NCBI RefSeq assembly: GCF_025263265.1
Contig: NZ_CP079869.1
Span: forward strand, 124,001 to 188,000
Source: Mycobacterium sp. SMC-4
GTDB taxonomy: Bacteria > Actinomycetota > Actinomycetes > Mycobacteriales > Mycobacteriaceae
Length of the DNA stretch: 64,000 bases
Direction of reading: 5' to 3'
The position numbers were made by a program, and so were the translations under genes. This document shows, piece after piece, positions 1 to 7,974 of the stretch. Every line of letters starts with the position of its first letter. Within the stretch, counting starts at the first letter, position 1. The notes below the pieces were generated by a model. It was not told the DNA's origin. It saw only the letters and a list, made by a program, of their open reading frames with translations, and searched no databases.

Positions 1-1495
1 CCGCGAAACCGCCGAAGACGTTGATACTGGCGACCAGGATTGCCCCGAAGGCCAGGGCGGTGATCACCGCGTTGCCGTGCCCGATCTGCAGCAGCGCGCC
101 GACCACGATGATCCCGGAGATCGCGTTGGTCACCGACATCAGCGGCGTGTGCAGCGCGTGATGCACATTGCCGATCACGTAATAGCCGATGACGATCGCC
201 AGCGCGAACACGGTCAGGTGCACCTGCAGCGCCGCCGGGGACGCCGCGATCAACGCGAACACCACCGCGGCCGTGGCGAAGGTCAGCCCGAGCTTGCGCT
301 TACGGGTCATCGGTTGCTTGGCCGGCTTCGGTTCGACAGGCGCGGCGGCGGCCGCGGCCGGTGCGGCCGAGACCTGCACTGGCGGTGGCGGCCAGGTGAC
401 GGTGCCGTCGCGGACCACGGTCACCGATCGCTGCACCACGTCATCGAAATCGAGGGTCAGCAGTCCATCTTTTTCCGGGGTCAGCAGCTTGAGCAGGTTC
501 ACCAGGTTGGTGCCGTAGAGCTGAGACGCCTGAGCGGGCAGCCGGCCGGCCAGATCGGTGTAGCCGATGATGGTCACGCCGTTGTCGGTGACGACGGCCC
601 GATCGGCGACGGAGCCCTCGACGTTGCCGCCGTTGGCCGCGGCCATGTCGACGATCACGCTGCCGGCCTTCATCGACGCGACCATTTCCGCGGTGATGAT
701 GCGCGGCGCCGGCTTCCCAGGAATCAGCGCGGTGGTGATGATGATGTCGACGTCCTTGGCCTGCTCGGCATACAGCGCCGCCTCGCGAGCCTTGTAGTCC
801 TCGCCCATCTCCTTGGCGTAACCGGTGGCCGACACCTCGGCCTGGGCCGGGTCGACTGCCAGGTACTCCCCACCCAGCGATTTGACCTGGTCGGCGACCT
901 CCGGGCGGGGGTCGGTGGCGCGCACGATCGCGCCCAGACTGCCGGCTGCACCGATCGCGGCCAGACCGGCCACCCCGGCGCCGACCACCAACACCTTGGC
1001 CGGCGGCACCTTCCCGGCGGCGGTGACCTGACCGGTGAAGAACCGACCGAAGGTGTGCGCCGCCTCGACGACAGCCCGGTACCCGGCGATGTTGGCCATC
1101 GACGAGAGCACATCCAGCGACTGGGCACGCGAGATGCGCGGTACCGCGTCCATCGCCAGCACCGTGATCGGGCGGGCGGCCAGTTTCTCGACGAGTTCTG
1201 GCCGCAGCCCCGGGGAAATCAGGCCGATCAGGGTGGCACCGTCGCGCAGACTCCCGATCTCGGCGTCCGAGGGCGCGTTGACCTTGAGCACCACGTCGGA
1301 TGTCCACACCTGCTCGGTGGGACCGACCGTCGCGCCGGCCTCGGTGAACGCGGCGTCCGAGAAGCTCGCCGCCGCCCCCGCGCCGGACTCCACCACGACC
1401 TGATAACCCAGCTTGATGAGCTGGCCCACCGTCTGCGGTGTCGCTGCCACCCGCGTTTCCCCAGGTTGGGACTCTCTCGGTATCCCGATGATCAT
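1..1495 (-). CDS. pntA: NAD(P) transhydrogenase subunit alpha, partial (3' end beyond the window)
   Basis: Alpha subunit of the membrane transhydrogenase, which couples hydride transfer from NADH to NADP+ to proton entry. The visible 498 codons start [20 protein letters not shown], the canonical PntA N-terminus. An NAD-binding Rossmann loop, [20 protein letters not shown], lies near residue 170. After an Ala/Pro linker (about residues 370-395) the same frame continues into hydrophobic helices of the PNTB-4TM type, including the segment [20 protein letters not shown]. Both domains are therefore on one chain, as in E. coli PntA; M. tuberculosis splits them into PntAa and PntAb. ATG at 1495 is the only start that gives the family N-terminus. 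The beta subunit should lie to the left of the window. Identification is firm. Confidence 0.95.
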   Translation of the reverse strand, partial: MIIGIPRESQPGETRVAATPQTVGQLIKLGYQVVVESGAGAAASFSDAAFTEAGATVGPTEQVWTSDVVLKVNAPSDAEIGSLRDGATLIGLISPGLRPELVEKLAARPITVLAMDAVPRISRAQSLDVLSSMANIAGYRAVVEAAHTFGRFFTGQVTAAGKVPPAKVLVVGAGVAGLAAIGAAGSLGAIVRATDPRPEVADQVKSLGGEYLAVDPAQAEVSATGYAKEMGEDYKAREAALYAEQAKDVDIIITTALIPGKPAPRIITAEMVASMKAGSVIVDMAAANGGNVEGSVADRAVVTDNGVTIIGYTDLAGRLPAQASQLYGTNLVNLLKLLTPEKDGLLTLDFDDVVQRSVTVVRDGTVTWPPPPVQVSAAPAAAAAAPVEPKPAKQPMTRKRKLGLTFATAAVVFALIAASPAALQVHLTVFALAIVIGYYVIGNVHHALHTPLMSVTNAISGIIVVGALLQIGHGNAVITALAFGAILVASINVFGGFA

Positions 1496-1520
1496 TGACG
1501 TCGATCCGATCTAGGCGTCT

Positions 1521-1578
1521 CTTTCGGTGCCACCGGACCGCCGAAAGGCAGCCCGACAACCCCCGTCATCCGACGGGG
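1521..1578. other. Two inverted repeats in the pntA-tauC divergent intergenic region
   Basis: CTTTCGG (1521-1527) pairs with CCGAAAG (1541-1547). CCCCGTC (1561-1567) pairs with GACGGGG (1572-1578) around a 4-base loop. Both are perfect 7-bp arms within 85 bases upstream of the pntA start, so they could be leader hairpins of pntA mRNA or protein-binding sites. No recognised riboswitch or operator consensus was identified. The rest of the 280-base intergenic region shows no gene. Confidence 0.3.
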
Positions 1579-1775
1579 TAAGGATGAAGTGTAAGAGGGA
1601 GCCGCGGCATCTGACGTTCTCCGTAGCGCGACTAATCTTTTCGCGTGACAGATGCGCGGCGCACTGTAACGGTCGAATGGGGGCGCCGGGTGGCGGAGGT
1701 GGCCAGGTGGGCCGACTTCGGATCGCGATGATCGCAGGCATTCCCGGAGACTGACCGTTCCGTCAATCTCTGTCG

Positions 1776-2645
1776 GTGTCCGTTTTCGTCGATATCGCAC
1801 CGGACGGCGCCGTCTCGTCGGAGCCGGGCCCGCACGCGCGCCCAGGACCGGGCCGCTGGCGAGGTCTGCTGACCCAAGCGGCGTTGCCACTGTTGTCTGT
1901 CGTGTTGTTCGGCGTGCTGTGGCAGCTGGCCGCGGCCAGCGGGATCTGGAACCAGACCTTCGTGCCATACCCGGCGACGGTGTGGAACGCCTTCATCGAT
2001 ATTTCGACGACTCGCGATGGTGTCCGCGGATACGCCGGTTACCCGCTGTGGGAGCACCTCTATATGACGTTGCGGCGGGTGCTCGCCGGTGTTGTCATCG
2101 GTGTCGTTGTCGGCGTGCTGCTGGGACTGCTCATGGGCTCGGTGAGTTGGGTGCGCAGCGTGCTCGAACCCTGGCTGACCTTCTTGCGGGCGCTGCCCCC
2201 GCTCGCCTACTTCTTCCTTCTGGTCATCTGGTTGGGCATCGACGAGGCACCCAAGGTCACCCTGCTTGCGCTGGCGGCGCTACCGCCCGCCGCCGTCGCG
2301 ACCACGGCCGCGGTCGTCGCTGCGCCGGTCGGGCTGCAAGAGGCGGCACGCGCGCTGGGCGCCTCCAAGCGCGAAGTCATCCGTGACGTCGTCATCCCGT
2401 CGGCGCTGCCGGAGACCTTCACCGGCATCCGGTTGGCGGTAGGCATGGCCTACTCGTCGGTGGTTGCCGCCGAACTGTTCAACGGCATCCCCGGCATTGG
2501 CGGATTGGTCAAGGACGCAAGTAATTACAACAACACACCGGTCGTGCTGGTCGGAATCTTCGCGATCGGTTTTTCGGGCCTGGTCATCGACTCACTGCTG
2601 CGTTCGATCGAACGCCGCGCTGTTCCCTGGAGAGGAAAGATCTAG
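1776..2645 (+). CDS. tauC: Taurine-type ABC transporter permease
   Basis: Inner-membrane permease of the TauC/SsuC family (289 aa, usual size). About six hydrophobic segments begin with PLLSVVLFGVLWQLAAASGI. The conserved cytoplasmic EAA loop, which docks the ATPase, reads EAARALGASKREVIRDVVIP near residues 190-210. The GTG start at 1776 gives the expected N-terminus with a short charged leader. The gene directly precedes the binding protein (its stop and the next ATG are adjacent) and forms one operon with tauA and tauB. The order permease, binding protein, ATPase differs from E. coli tauABCD. Taurine or another alkanesulfonate is inferred from the TauA resemblance of the next gene. Confidence 0.9.
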   Translation: MSVFVDIAPDGAVSSEPGPHARPGPGRWRGLLTQAALPLLSVVLFGVLWQLAAASGIWNQTFVPYPATVWNAFIDISTTRDGVRGYAGYPLWEHLYMTLRRVLAGVVIGVVVGVLLGLLMGSVSWVRSVLEPWLTFLRALPPLAYFFLLVIWLGIDEAPKVTLLALAALPPAAVATTAAVVAAPVGLQEAARALGASKREVIRDVVIPSALPETFTGIRLAVGMAYSSVVAAELFNGIPGIGGLVKDASNYNNTPVVLVGIFAIGFSGLVIDSLLRSIERRAVPWRGKI

Positions 2646-3674
2646 ATGAAGGTGAAATCGGTACTTGTCGCGGTCGTCGCGGCCGTACTGGCCCTGGCGG
2701 GCTGCTCCGTGGACAACTCAGGCGGGTCGGCAGACAAGCCCACGATTCGGATCGGCTATCAGACGTTCCCGAGCGGTGACCTGATCGTCAAGAACAACAA
2801 GTGGCTCGAAGCAGCGCTGCCCGACTACAACATCAAGTGGACGAAGTTCGACTCGGGCGCCGACGTGAACACCGCGTTCATCGCCCGGGAACTCGACTTC
2901 GGGGCATTGGGTTCCAGCCCGGTTGCGCGCGGGTTGTCCGAGCCTCTCAACATCCCGTACCAGGTGGCGTTCGTGCTCGACGTGGCCGGTGACAACGAGG
3001 CACTCGTCGTGCGCAACGAATCGAACATCAACACGATCGCCGAGCTGCGAGGTACGCGAGTCGGCACCCCGTTCGCCTCGACCGCGCATTACAGTCTGCT
3101 CGCCGCGCTGAACCAGAACGGCCTGTCCCCGGCCGACGTTCAACTCGTCGACCTCCAGCCGCAGGCGATCCTCGCGGCCTGGGAGCGCGGTGACATCGAC
3201 GCCGCCTACACCTGGCTGCCGACGCTCGACCAGCTGCGCGCCACCGGCAAGGATCTGATCACCAGCCGCGAGCTGGCCGACGACGGCAAGCCGACGCTCG
3301 ATCTCGGTGTGGTGTCCAAGGAGTTCGCCGAGGCCAACTCCGACGTCGTCGACGTCTGGCGTCAGCAGCAGGCCCGCGCCCTCGATCTGATCAAGAACGA
3401 TCCCGACGCCGCGGCCAAGGCGATCTCGGCCGAGATCGGCCTCACCCCGGAGGAGACGGCAGGCCAGATCGAGCAGGGCGTGTATCTCACTCCGCAGGAG
3501 GTCGCCTCCACCGAATGGCTTGGCTCCGAGGGCAATCCGGGCAACATCGCTGTCAATCTGGAGAGCGCCTCAGAGTTCCTGGCCGAGCAGAACCAGATTC
3601 CGGCCGCGGCACCGCTGAAGACCTTCCAGGACGCCGTCTACACCAAGGGCCTTCCGAATGTCCTCAACCAATAG
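2646..3674 (+). CDS. tauA: Taurine ABC transporter substrate-binding lipoprotein
   Basis: Extracytoplasmic solute receptor of 342 aa. The N-terminus carries a lipoprotein signal with lipobox LALAGC (Cys20), so it should be anchored on the outer face of the membrane. It shares several TauA signatures: KFDSGADVNTAFIARELDFG, LGSSPVARGL, STAHYSLLAALNQNGLSP, AAWERGDIDAAYTWLP and YLTPQ near the C-terminus. These closely track E. coli TauA, so taurine is the best-supported ligand, though other sulfonates cannot be excluded. The last 17 bases overlap the start of tauB, which suggests translational coupling. Confidence 0.9.
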   Translation: MKVKSVLVAVVAAVLALAGCSVDNSGGSADKPTIRIGYQTFPSGDLIVKNNKWLEAALPDYNIKWTKFDSGADVNTAFIARELDFGALGSSPVARGLSEPLNIPYQVAFVLDVAGDNEALVVRNESNINTIAELRGTRVGTPFASTAHYSLLAALNQNGLSPADVQLVDLQPQAILAAWERGDIDAAYTWLPTLDQLRATGKDLITSRELADDGKPTLDLGVVSKEFAEANSDVVDVWRQQQARALDLIKNDPDAAAKAISAEIGLTPEETAGQIEQGVYLTPQEVASTEWLGSEGNPGNIAVNLESASEFLAEQNQIPAAAPLKTFQDAVYTKGLPNVLNQ

Positions 3675-4437
3675 CGGCGCGATCCACATCAAGTCGGTGT
3701 CGCATCGCTACGGCATGGGCGACGATGAGGTCACCGCGCTGGGGCCGGTCGACCTGACGGTCGACCGGGGTTCCTTCCTCGTCCTGGTCGGCGCGTCCGG
3801 GTGCGGGAAGTCCACTCTGCTGCGTCTGCTCGCCGGCTTCGAGACACCGAGCCAGGGCTCGGTGCAGATCGCCGGCGAGGCGCCGACGCCCGGTGTGACG
3901 GCCGGGGTGGTGTTCCAACAGCCGCGGTTGTTCCCGTGGCGCACCGTCGGCGGCAACGTCGAGTTGGCGTTGAAGTACGCCGGCGTGCCGCGGGATCGAC
4001 GCCCGGCGCGACGCGATGAACTGCTCGACCGGGTCGGGCTCGCCGGGACGGCGCACCGACGGATCTGGGAGATCAGCGGCGGGCAGCAGCAGCGGGTCGC
4101 GATCGCCCGGGCGCTGGCTGCGGAAACCCCGCTGTTTCTGCTCGACGAGCCGTTCGCGGCGCTCGACGCACTGACCCGCGAACGGCTGCAGGAAGACGTC
4201 CGCCAAGTCAGCGCCGAGTCCGGACGCACGACCGTGTTCGTCACCCACAGCGCCGACGAAGCGGCGTTTCTAGGGTCACGCATCGTGGTGCTGACCCGCC
4301 GGCCCGGGCAGGTCGCGTTGGATATCCCGGTCGATCTGCCGCGCAGCGGGGTGGACCCCGATGAGCTGCGCCGCTCGCCGGAGTATGGACGGTTGCGGGC
4401 CGAGGTGGGCCGGGCCGTGAAGGCAGCCGCGGCGTAG
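3658..4437 (+). CDS. tauB: Taurine-type ABC transporter ATP-binding protein
   Basis: Cytoplasmic ATPase of 259 aa. Walker A GASGCGKS spans residues 45-52. The Q-loop VVFQQPRLFPW, the signature ISGGQQQRVAIARAL, Walker B LFLLDEPFAALD and the switch histidine in VTHSADEA are all intact. TauB/SsuB-type proteins match in length and in the RLFPW Q-loop. The gene overlaps tauA by 17 bases. No taurine dioxygenase (tauD) or sulfonate monooxygenase is encoded next to it, so the released sulfur or carbon must be handled elsewhere. The stop codon lies inside the first unit of a tandem repeat. Confidence 0.92.
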   Translation: MSSTNSGAIHIKSVSHRYGMGDDEVTALGPVDLTVDRGSFLVLVGASGCGKSTLLRLLAGFETPSQGSVQIAGEAPTPGVTAGVVFQQPRLFPWRTVGGNVELALKYAGVPRDRRPARRDELLDRVGLAGTAHRRIWEISGGQQQRVAIARALAAETPLFLLDEPFAALDALTRERLQEDVRQVSAESGRTTVFVTHSADEAAFLGSRIVVLTRRPGQVALDIPVDLPRSGVDPDELRRSPEYGRLRAEVGRAVKAAAA

Positions 4438-4516
4438 CCGCGAATCGGACAGGTGCGGCGTAGCCGCGAATCGGACAGGTGCGGCGTAGCCGCGAATCGA
4501 GCAGATGCGGCGTAGG
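4429..4516. repeat. 26-bp tandem repeat, three copies plus a partial, over the tauB stop codon
   Basis: Units occupy 4429-4454, 4455-4480 and 4481-4506, followed by ten bases of a fourth (4507-4516). The unit reads GCGGCGTAGCCGCGAATCGG followed by ACAGGT. The first two copies are identical and the third differs near its right end. The TAG of tauB (4435-4437) is part of the first unit. This minisatellite structure could vary in copy number between strains. Whether it acts in transcript 3' end formation cannot be told from sequence. Confidence 0.9.
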
Positions 4517-4557
4517 TCTCGAAACCGCACCGATCGGGCATCGACATTTCCTCGGCG

Positions 4558-4998
4558 ATGCGTGAGACGGGCCGTGCGCCGCACGATGTGGATGTGAGTA
4601 CGGTCGTCGAACGCGGGCACGCCCGCTGCCCGCGCTGTGTGTCGGTGGCGGACTACGTCTTCATCGAGTACGGGCGCGGCATGCGCTACGAGGTGTGCTG
4701 CCGAAAGTGCGGTGAGCGCTACGCGGAGGAGAGTCGGCCGTCGGTCGTGGTGGCTCCGGTCTCCGCACCCGAACCGCCGATCGAGTGGCCGCCCGACCAT
4801 GACCCGGTTCCTCCGCGAGACCGGCGGGCCGAATTGCGGCGGCGGTTCTCAGATGCCGCTGGGCACGCGCGCACCGGGGTAGACCTGCTGAGTCGGCGGG
4901 TGGGCACGATCAGCGGCCAGGCGCGCACCTGGGTGCGCGACCATCGTCATCGGAGCGCGGCCGGGCAGCAGGTGGACGCCGATCAGACCGGCGGGTAG
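4558..4998 (+). CDS. Small hypothetical protein with a zinc-ribbon-like Cys motif
   Basis: Unrecognised protein of up to 146 aa. The N-terminal part has two CxxC knuckles, CPRC and CRKC, about 25 residues apart, consistent with a zinc ribbon. The rest is acidic/proline-rich and then strongly basic, with no membrane segment. The start is uncertain: ATG at 4558, or GTG at 4588 or 4594, which would begin just ahead of the first CPRC. The 3' end overlaps by 16 bases the end of a short reverse-strand ORF. A DNA- or RNA-binding role is conceivable but unproven. Confidence 0.55.
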   Translation: MRETGRAPHDVDVSTVVERGHARCPRCVSVADYVFIEYGRGMRYEVCCRKCGERYAEESRPSVVVAPVSAPEPPIEWPPDHDPVPPRDRRAELRRRFSDAAGHARTGVDLLSRRVGTISGQARTWVRDHRHRSAAGQQVDADQTGG

Positions 4999-5093
4999 GC
5001 CGGCGGCGGATAGACTCCGCGCAGGATCCAGGCAAACCAGTTGATGCCGTACTCCAGTTCGTCGCTGGCGTCATAGTCCGGGTTGGGGTCCAC
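4983..5093 (-). CDS. Putative 36-residue acidic/hydrophobic small protein
   Basis: Reading from GTG at 5093 to TGA at 4983 gives a peptide that starts MDPNPDYDASDELEYGINWF and ends RGVYPPPAYPPV. It is preceded by an AGAGGTGATGAC Shine-Dalgarno-like stretch, and an in-frame stop sits just upstream of that. The composition (acidic head, one short aromatic/hydrophobic segment, proline-tyrosine tail) looks like a real peptide rather than a shadow of high-GC sequence. It is divergent from the TetR gene at 5229. From memory, M. tuberculosis has a short annotated gene in the equivalent place (Rv0157A, beside Rv0158); I cannot verify identity. Function unknown. Confidence 0.55.
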   Translation of the reverse strand: MDPNPDYDASDELEYGINWFAWILRGVYPPPAYPPV

Positions 5094-5166
5094 GTCATCA
5101 CCTCTCGCCTGGTGCGGGCTATGTCAGGAGTCTAGACCTGTCCGGCCACTGTCAACACCGCATCGA

Positions 5167-5191
5167 CTTACACTGGCCAACCAGTTAGTAG
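5167..5191. promoter_or_regulatory. Putative TetR-family operator upstream of the TetR gene
   Basis: The core ACTGGCCAACCAGT (5172-5185) is an inverted repeat of ACTGG/CCAGT with a 4-base spacer. It sits within CTTAC-ACTGGCCA on the left and CCAGTTAGTAG on the right. It lies 38 bases before the ATG of the TetR gene, the expected place for autoregulation. The left half closely matches the larger palindrome at 9744-9767 upstream of yrbE1A. Binding is inferred. Confidence 0.5.
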
Positions 5192-5228
5192 ACCGCCCGA
5201 GAGTCAGGCCTTCCTATAGTGAGTCGCC

Positions 5229-5885
5229 ATGTCTGAGATCGCCACACCCAACGGGATGTCGCGTCGCGAGGAACTGCTGGCCGTGGCCACCAAGCTGTTC
5301 GCGGCCCGCGGCTACCACGGCACCCGGATGGACGATGTCGCCGACGCGGTCGGCCTGAACAAGGCGACGGTGTACCACTACTACGCCAGCAAGTCGCTGA
5401 TCCTCTACGACATCTACAAGGGCGCGGCCGACTTCACCGTCGATGCGCTGCACGACGACCCGACGGCCTCGGCGCGCGAGACGATCTACCACTTCACCCG
5501 CCGGCTGCTGGTCGGCATCGCCAGCGACATCGAGCGGGCCGCGGTCTACTTCCAGGAGGCGCCGTACATCACCGAGTGGTTCACCGAAGAGCAGGTGTCC
5601 TACATCCGGGAGAAGGAAGCCCAGGTCTACGAACACGTCCGTGACGTCATCGACCGCGGCATCGCCAGCGAGGAGTTCTACGACTGTGACTCGCACGTGC
5701 TGGCGTTGGGCTACATCGGTATGACGCTCGGCTCCTACCGCTGGCTGCGCCCGCACGGGCGACGCACCGCTGCCGAGATCGCCGTGGAGTTCAGCACGGC
5801 GCTGCTGCGCGGGCTGATCCGCGATGAGGCGGTGCGGACCGGTTCGCCGCTGGGGACGGTCACCGAAGCCGAGCCGGCCGGCTAG
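5229..5885 (+). CDS. TetR/AcrR-family transcriptional regulator (Rv0158-like)
   Basis: Repressor-type regulator of 218 aa. The N-terminal helix-turn-helix domain (about residues 11-58) reads SRREELLAVATKLFAARGYH, then DDVADAVGLNKATVYHYYAS, the classic TetR DNA-binding signature. A helical ligand domain rich in Tyr, Phe and Trp follows. It occupies the place of Rv0158 between pnt and mce1 in M. tuberculosis. An inverted repeat upstream suggests autoregulation, and the similar palindrome before yrbE1A raises the possibility that mce1 is also a target. The ligand is unknown; a fatty acyl-CoA would fit the neighbourhood, but that is inference. Confidence 0.9.
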   Translation: MSEIATPNGMSRREELLAVATKLFAARGYHGTRMDDVADAVGLNKATVYHYYASKSLILYDIYKGAADFTVDALHDDPTASARETIYHFTRRLLVGIASDIERAAVYFQEAPYITEWFTEEQVSYIREKEAQVYEHVRDVIDRGIASEEFYDCDSHVLALGYIGMTLGSYRWLRPHGRRTAAEIAVEFSTALLRGLIRDEAVRTGSPLGTVTEAEPAG

Positions 5886-5933
5886 CGCCTGGACGGGCCG
5901 ACTGGCCGCCCGCGCAGCGGGTATCAGAGATCG

Positions 5934-6661
5934 GTGACGATCCGCATCGGCTGCTCGGGGTGGTCCTACCCGCACTGGAACGGAGTGCTCTACGAACGCG
6001 GGGTGACCTCGGCGGGGCGTCTGGTGCGCTACGCCGCCGAGTTCGACACCGTCGAATTGAACGGCAGCTTCTACCGGTGGCCGGCCGACGCGTGGTTCGC
6101 CAGGTGGCGCGATCAACTTCCGGCCGGCTTCGTGATGCGGTCAAGGCCGCGCGTGGGTTGACACACGCGCGGCGGTTGCGCTCGCCCGAGGTGTGGATCG
6201 AACGCTTCGTGCGGGGCTTCAAGGAACTCGGCGACCGGGCCGGGCCGCTGCTGGTGCAGCTGCATCCCGCCTTCGAACGCGACGACGCGCGGCTCGACCA
6301 TTTCCTTGCTGGCATGCCACCGGCCATCCCGGTGGCCGTCGAGTTCCGCCACCCGTCCTGGGAGGACCCGGGCGTCTACCGGATCTTGGAAGGGCGCGGC
6401 GCGGCGTATGTGGTGATGAGTGGGGCGGGTTTGCCGTGCATCCTGCGGGCCACCGCCGACTTCGTCTACGTGCGGCTGCACGGCCCCGACCCGGATGCGC
6501 TCTACGGCGGCTCCTACAGTGCGCAGGATCTGCGATGGTGGGCCGATCGCATCGGCGAATGGCACGCTCAGGACCGGGATGTGTTGGTGTACTTCAACAA
6601 CGATCTGGGCGGCAACGCCGTGCGCAATGCTCGCGACCTGCGGATGCTGCTGGGGTGCTGA
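5934..6661 (+). pseudogene. DUF72 (YecE-like) protein, interrupted by a one-base deletion
   Basis: The N-terminal part (GTG at 5934) begins with the DUF72 hallmark TIRIGCSGWSYPHWNGVLYE and stays in frame to about 6137, then would hit TGA at 6159-6161. From 6137 the reading frame one base back continues the family: AVKAARGLTHARRL, then GPLLVQLHPAFERD, VAVEFRHPSW and VYFNNDLGGNAV, ending at TGA 6659-6661. Inserting one G at the junction (GTGATG-CGG) would restore a protein of about 242 aa, typical of DUF72. This is either a true frameshift mutation or a sequencing error. The family has a TIM-barrel fold and no settled function. Confidence 0.85.
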
Positions 6662-6679
6662 GGTGGTTATGCTCTGCCA

Positions 6680-7120
6680 ATGCCGCTGGTGAGTAAGACA
6701 GTCGAGGTCGAGGCGTCCTCGGACGCTGTGCTACGGATCGTCGAGGATTTCGAGAACTACCCGCAGTGGAACGAGGAGATCAAGGGCTGCTGGGTGCTGG
6801 CGCGTTATGAGGACGGCCGGCCGAGCCAGCTGCGCCTCGACGTGGTCGTACAGGGGATGGCGGGCACGTTCATCACGGCCGTGTACTACCCCGACGAGCG
6901 CCAGATCTACACGGTGTTGCAGCAGGGCGACCATTTTCAGAAGCACGAGCAACGGTTCGCAGTGGTTCCGGTCGCGTCGAACTCGCTGTTGACCGTCGAG
7001 CTCGATGTGGAGACTCAGCTGCCGCTTCCTGCGCCGATCGTGAAGAAGGTCATCGGCGACACGCTGGAATACCTCGCCGAGAACCTCAAGAAGCGCGCCG
7101 AGCAGCTCGCGGCGTCCTGA
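6680..7120 (+). CDS. SRPBCC-fold protein (Rv0164-like)
   Basis: Small soluble protein of 146 aa with the START/polyketide-cyclase fold, which usually binds a hydrophobic ligand. The pattern is VSKTVEVEASSDAVLRIVED, then FENYPQWNEEIKG, a beta-sheet core, and a C-terminal amphipathic helix, TLEYLAENLKKRAEQL. It is probably cytoplasmic, with no signal peptide. It precedes the convergent mce1 regulator, the position of Rv0164 in M. tuberculosis. No catalytic residues can be assigned and the ligand is unknown. Confidence 0.8.
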   Translation: MPLVSKTVEVEASSDAVLRIVEDFENYPQWNEEIKGCWVLARYEDGRPSQLRLDVVVQGMAGTFITAVYYPDERQIYTVLQQGDHFQKHEQRFAVVPVASNSLLTVELDVETQLPLPAPIVKKVIGDTLEYLAENLKKRAEQLAAS

Positions 7121-7141
7121 CGACGCGTCGCGCCGTCGCCG

Positions 7142-7840
7142 TCAGTGGGCCGGCCGACGCCACAGACCGGCCTGATCCAGCCAGGCCAGCAGCCGCTGCA
7201 GCCCGTCGGTGAACTGCTGATCGGTCAGGTCGACGACGGTGTGCACGTCGCGCCGGCGCAGCGCGGCCACCAGTCGATCGTGGCTGGCGACCGTGGCCAC
7301 CCCCCACGCCGGATCGGTGGCGAAAAGCTGCGGCGGCAGATAGCGGGTGGTGTGCAGCAGGAACCAGGCCAATTTGATTCGCCCGCTGGCGCGATTGAGC
7401 GAACGGTGAAAGGTGAACTCCGCCAGCGCAATCGCTTCGGGATCGCGCTGCTCGACGGCCGCCGCCAGGCATCGGTTCAGCCGGTCGAGCTCGTCGATCT
7501 GCTCGTCGGTGATCCGGCGGGTGGCCGTCGCCGCCAGCTCCTGAGCGATGGTCGACTGCAGCCAGAAGATGTCCTCGATGTCCTTGCGCGACAACGGCAC
7601 GACCCGATGGCCGCGATGCGGTTGCAGCTCGACCATGCCCTCGCCGCGCAGCGTGCGCAGCGCCTCGCGCACCGGGGTGATGCTGACGCCCAGCCGCGCG
7701 GCCGTCTCGTCGAGTCGAATGAACGAGTTGGGCCGCAGTGTGCCGGTCATGATCTCCGAGCGCAGCAGTGCAGCCACCTCGTCGGAGAGTTGTTCGCGCC
7801 GTAGCGAACCGGCGCGCGATGTGCCGGTGGAAGCAATCAT
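7142..7840 (-). CDS. mce1R: GntR/FadR-family regulator of the mce1 operon
   Basis: GntR regulator. The N-terminal winged helix reads EVAALLRSEIMTGTLRPNSF, then LDETAARLGVSITPVREALR. A FadR-type (FCD) helical ligand domain follows, with its characteristic histidines (FTFHRSLNRAS and SHDRLVAAL). The gene is divergent from fadD5, as Rv0165c is in M. tuberculosis, where it represses mce1. The start is uncertain: ATG 7840 (MIASTGTSRAGS) gives 232 aa with an AGGAAAGG sequence upstream, while the frame stays open to 7900 (MAPPASG) and 7942. A palindrome in the shared promoter region is a candidate operator. Confidence 0.9.
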   Translation of the reverse strand: MIASTGTSRAGSLRREQLSDEVAALLRSEIMTGTLRPNSFIRLDETAARLGVSITPVREALRTLRGEGMVELQPHRGHRVVPLSRKDIEDIFWLQSTIAQELAATATRRITDEQIDELDRLNRCLAAAVEQRDPEAIALAEFTFHRSLNRASGRIKLAWFLLHTTRYLPPQLFATDPAWGVATVASHDRLVAALRRRDVHTVVDLTDQQFTDGLQRLLAWLDQAGLWRRPAH

Positions 7841-7920
7841 CGGAGCACCGGCCTTTCCTGCGGTCGAGCGAGGGCCTTGTCCCGAGGCCGGAGGGGCCAT
7901 AGTGTGACCGAGGCAACACA

Positions 7921-7936
7921 ATGTTTGATCAAATAT
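7921..7936. promoter_or_regulatory. Palindrome in the mce1R-fadD5 promoter region, candidate Mce1R operator
   Basis: ATGTTTGATCAAATAT is a 16-base palindrome with one mismatched pair; the central ten bases, TTTGATCAAA, are perfect. It lies 38 bases upstream of the fadD5 start and between the two divergent genes, and is much more AT-rich than its surroundings. GntR/FadR regulators bind short palindromes in such positions. Assignment to Mce1R is inference. Confidence 0.5.
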
Positions 7937-7974
7937 CACCATTGCGCAACCCTCAGCCCAGGGAGTGAACGACG

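Noticed and set aside
77..1498. Long plus-strand open frame antisense to pntA
   Set aside because: Arg/His/Gln-rich, no family resemblance; the minus strand gives a perfect transhydrogenase alpha subunit over the same bases.
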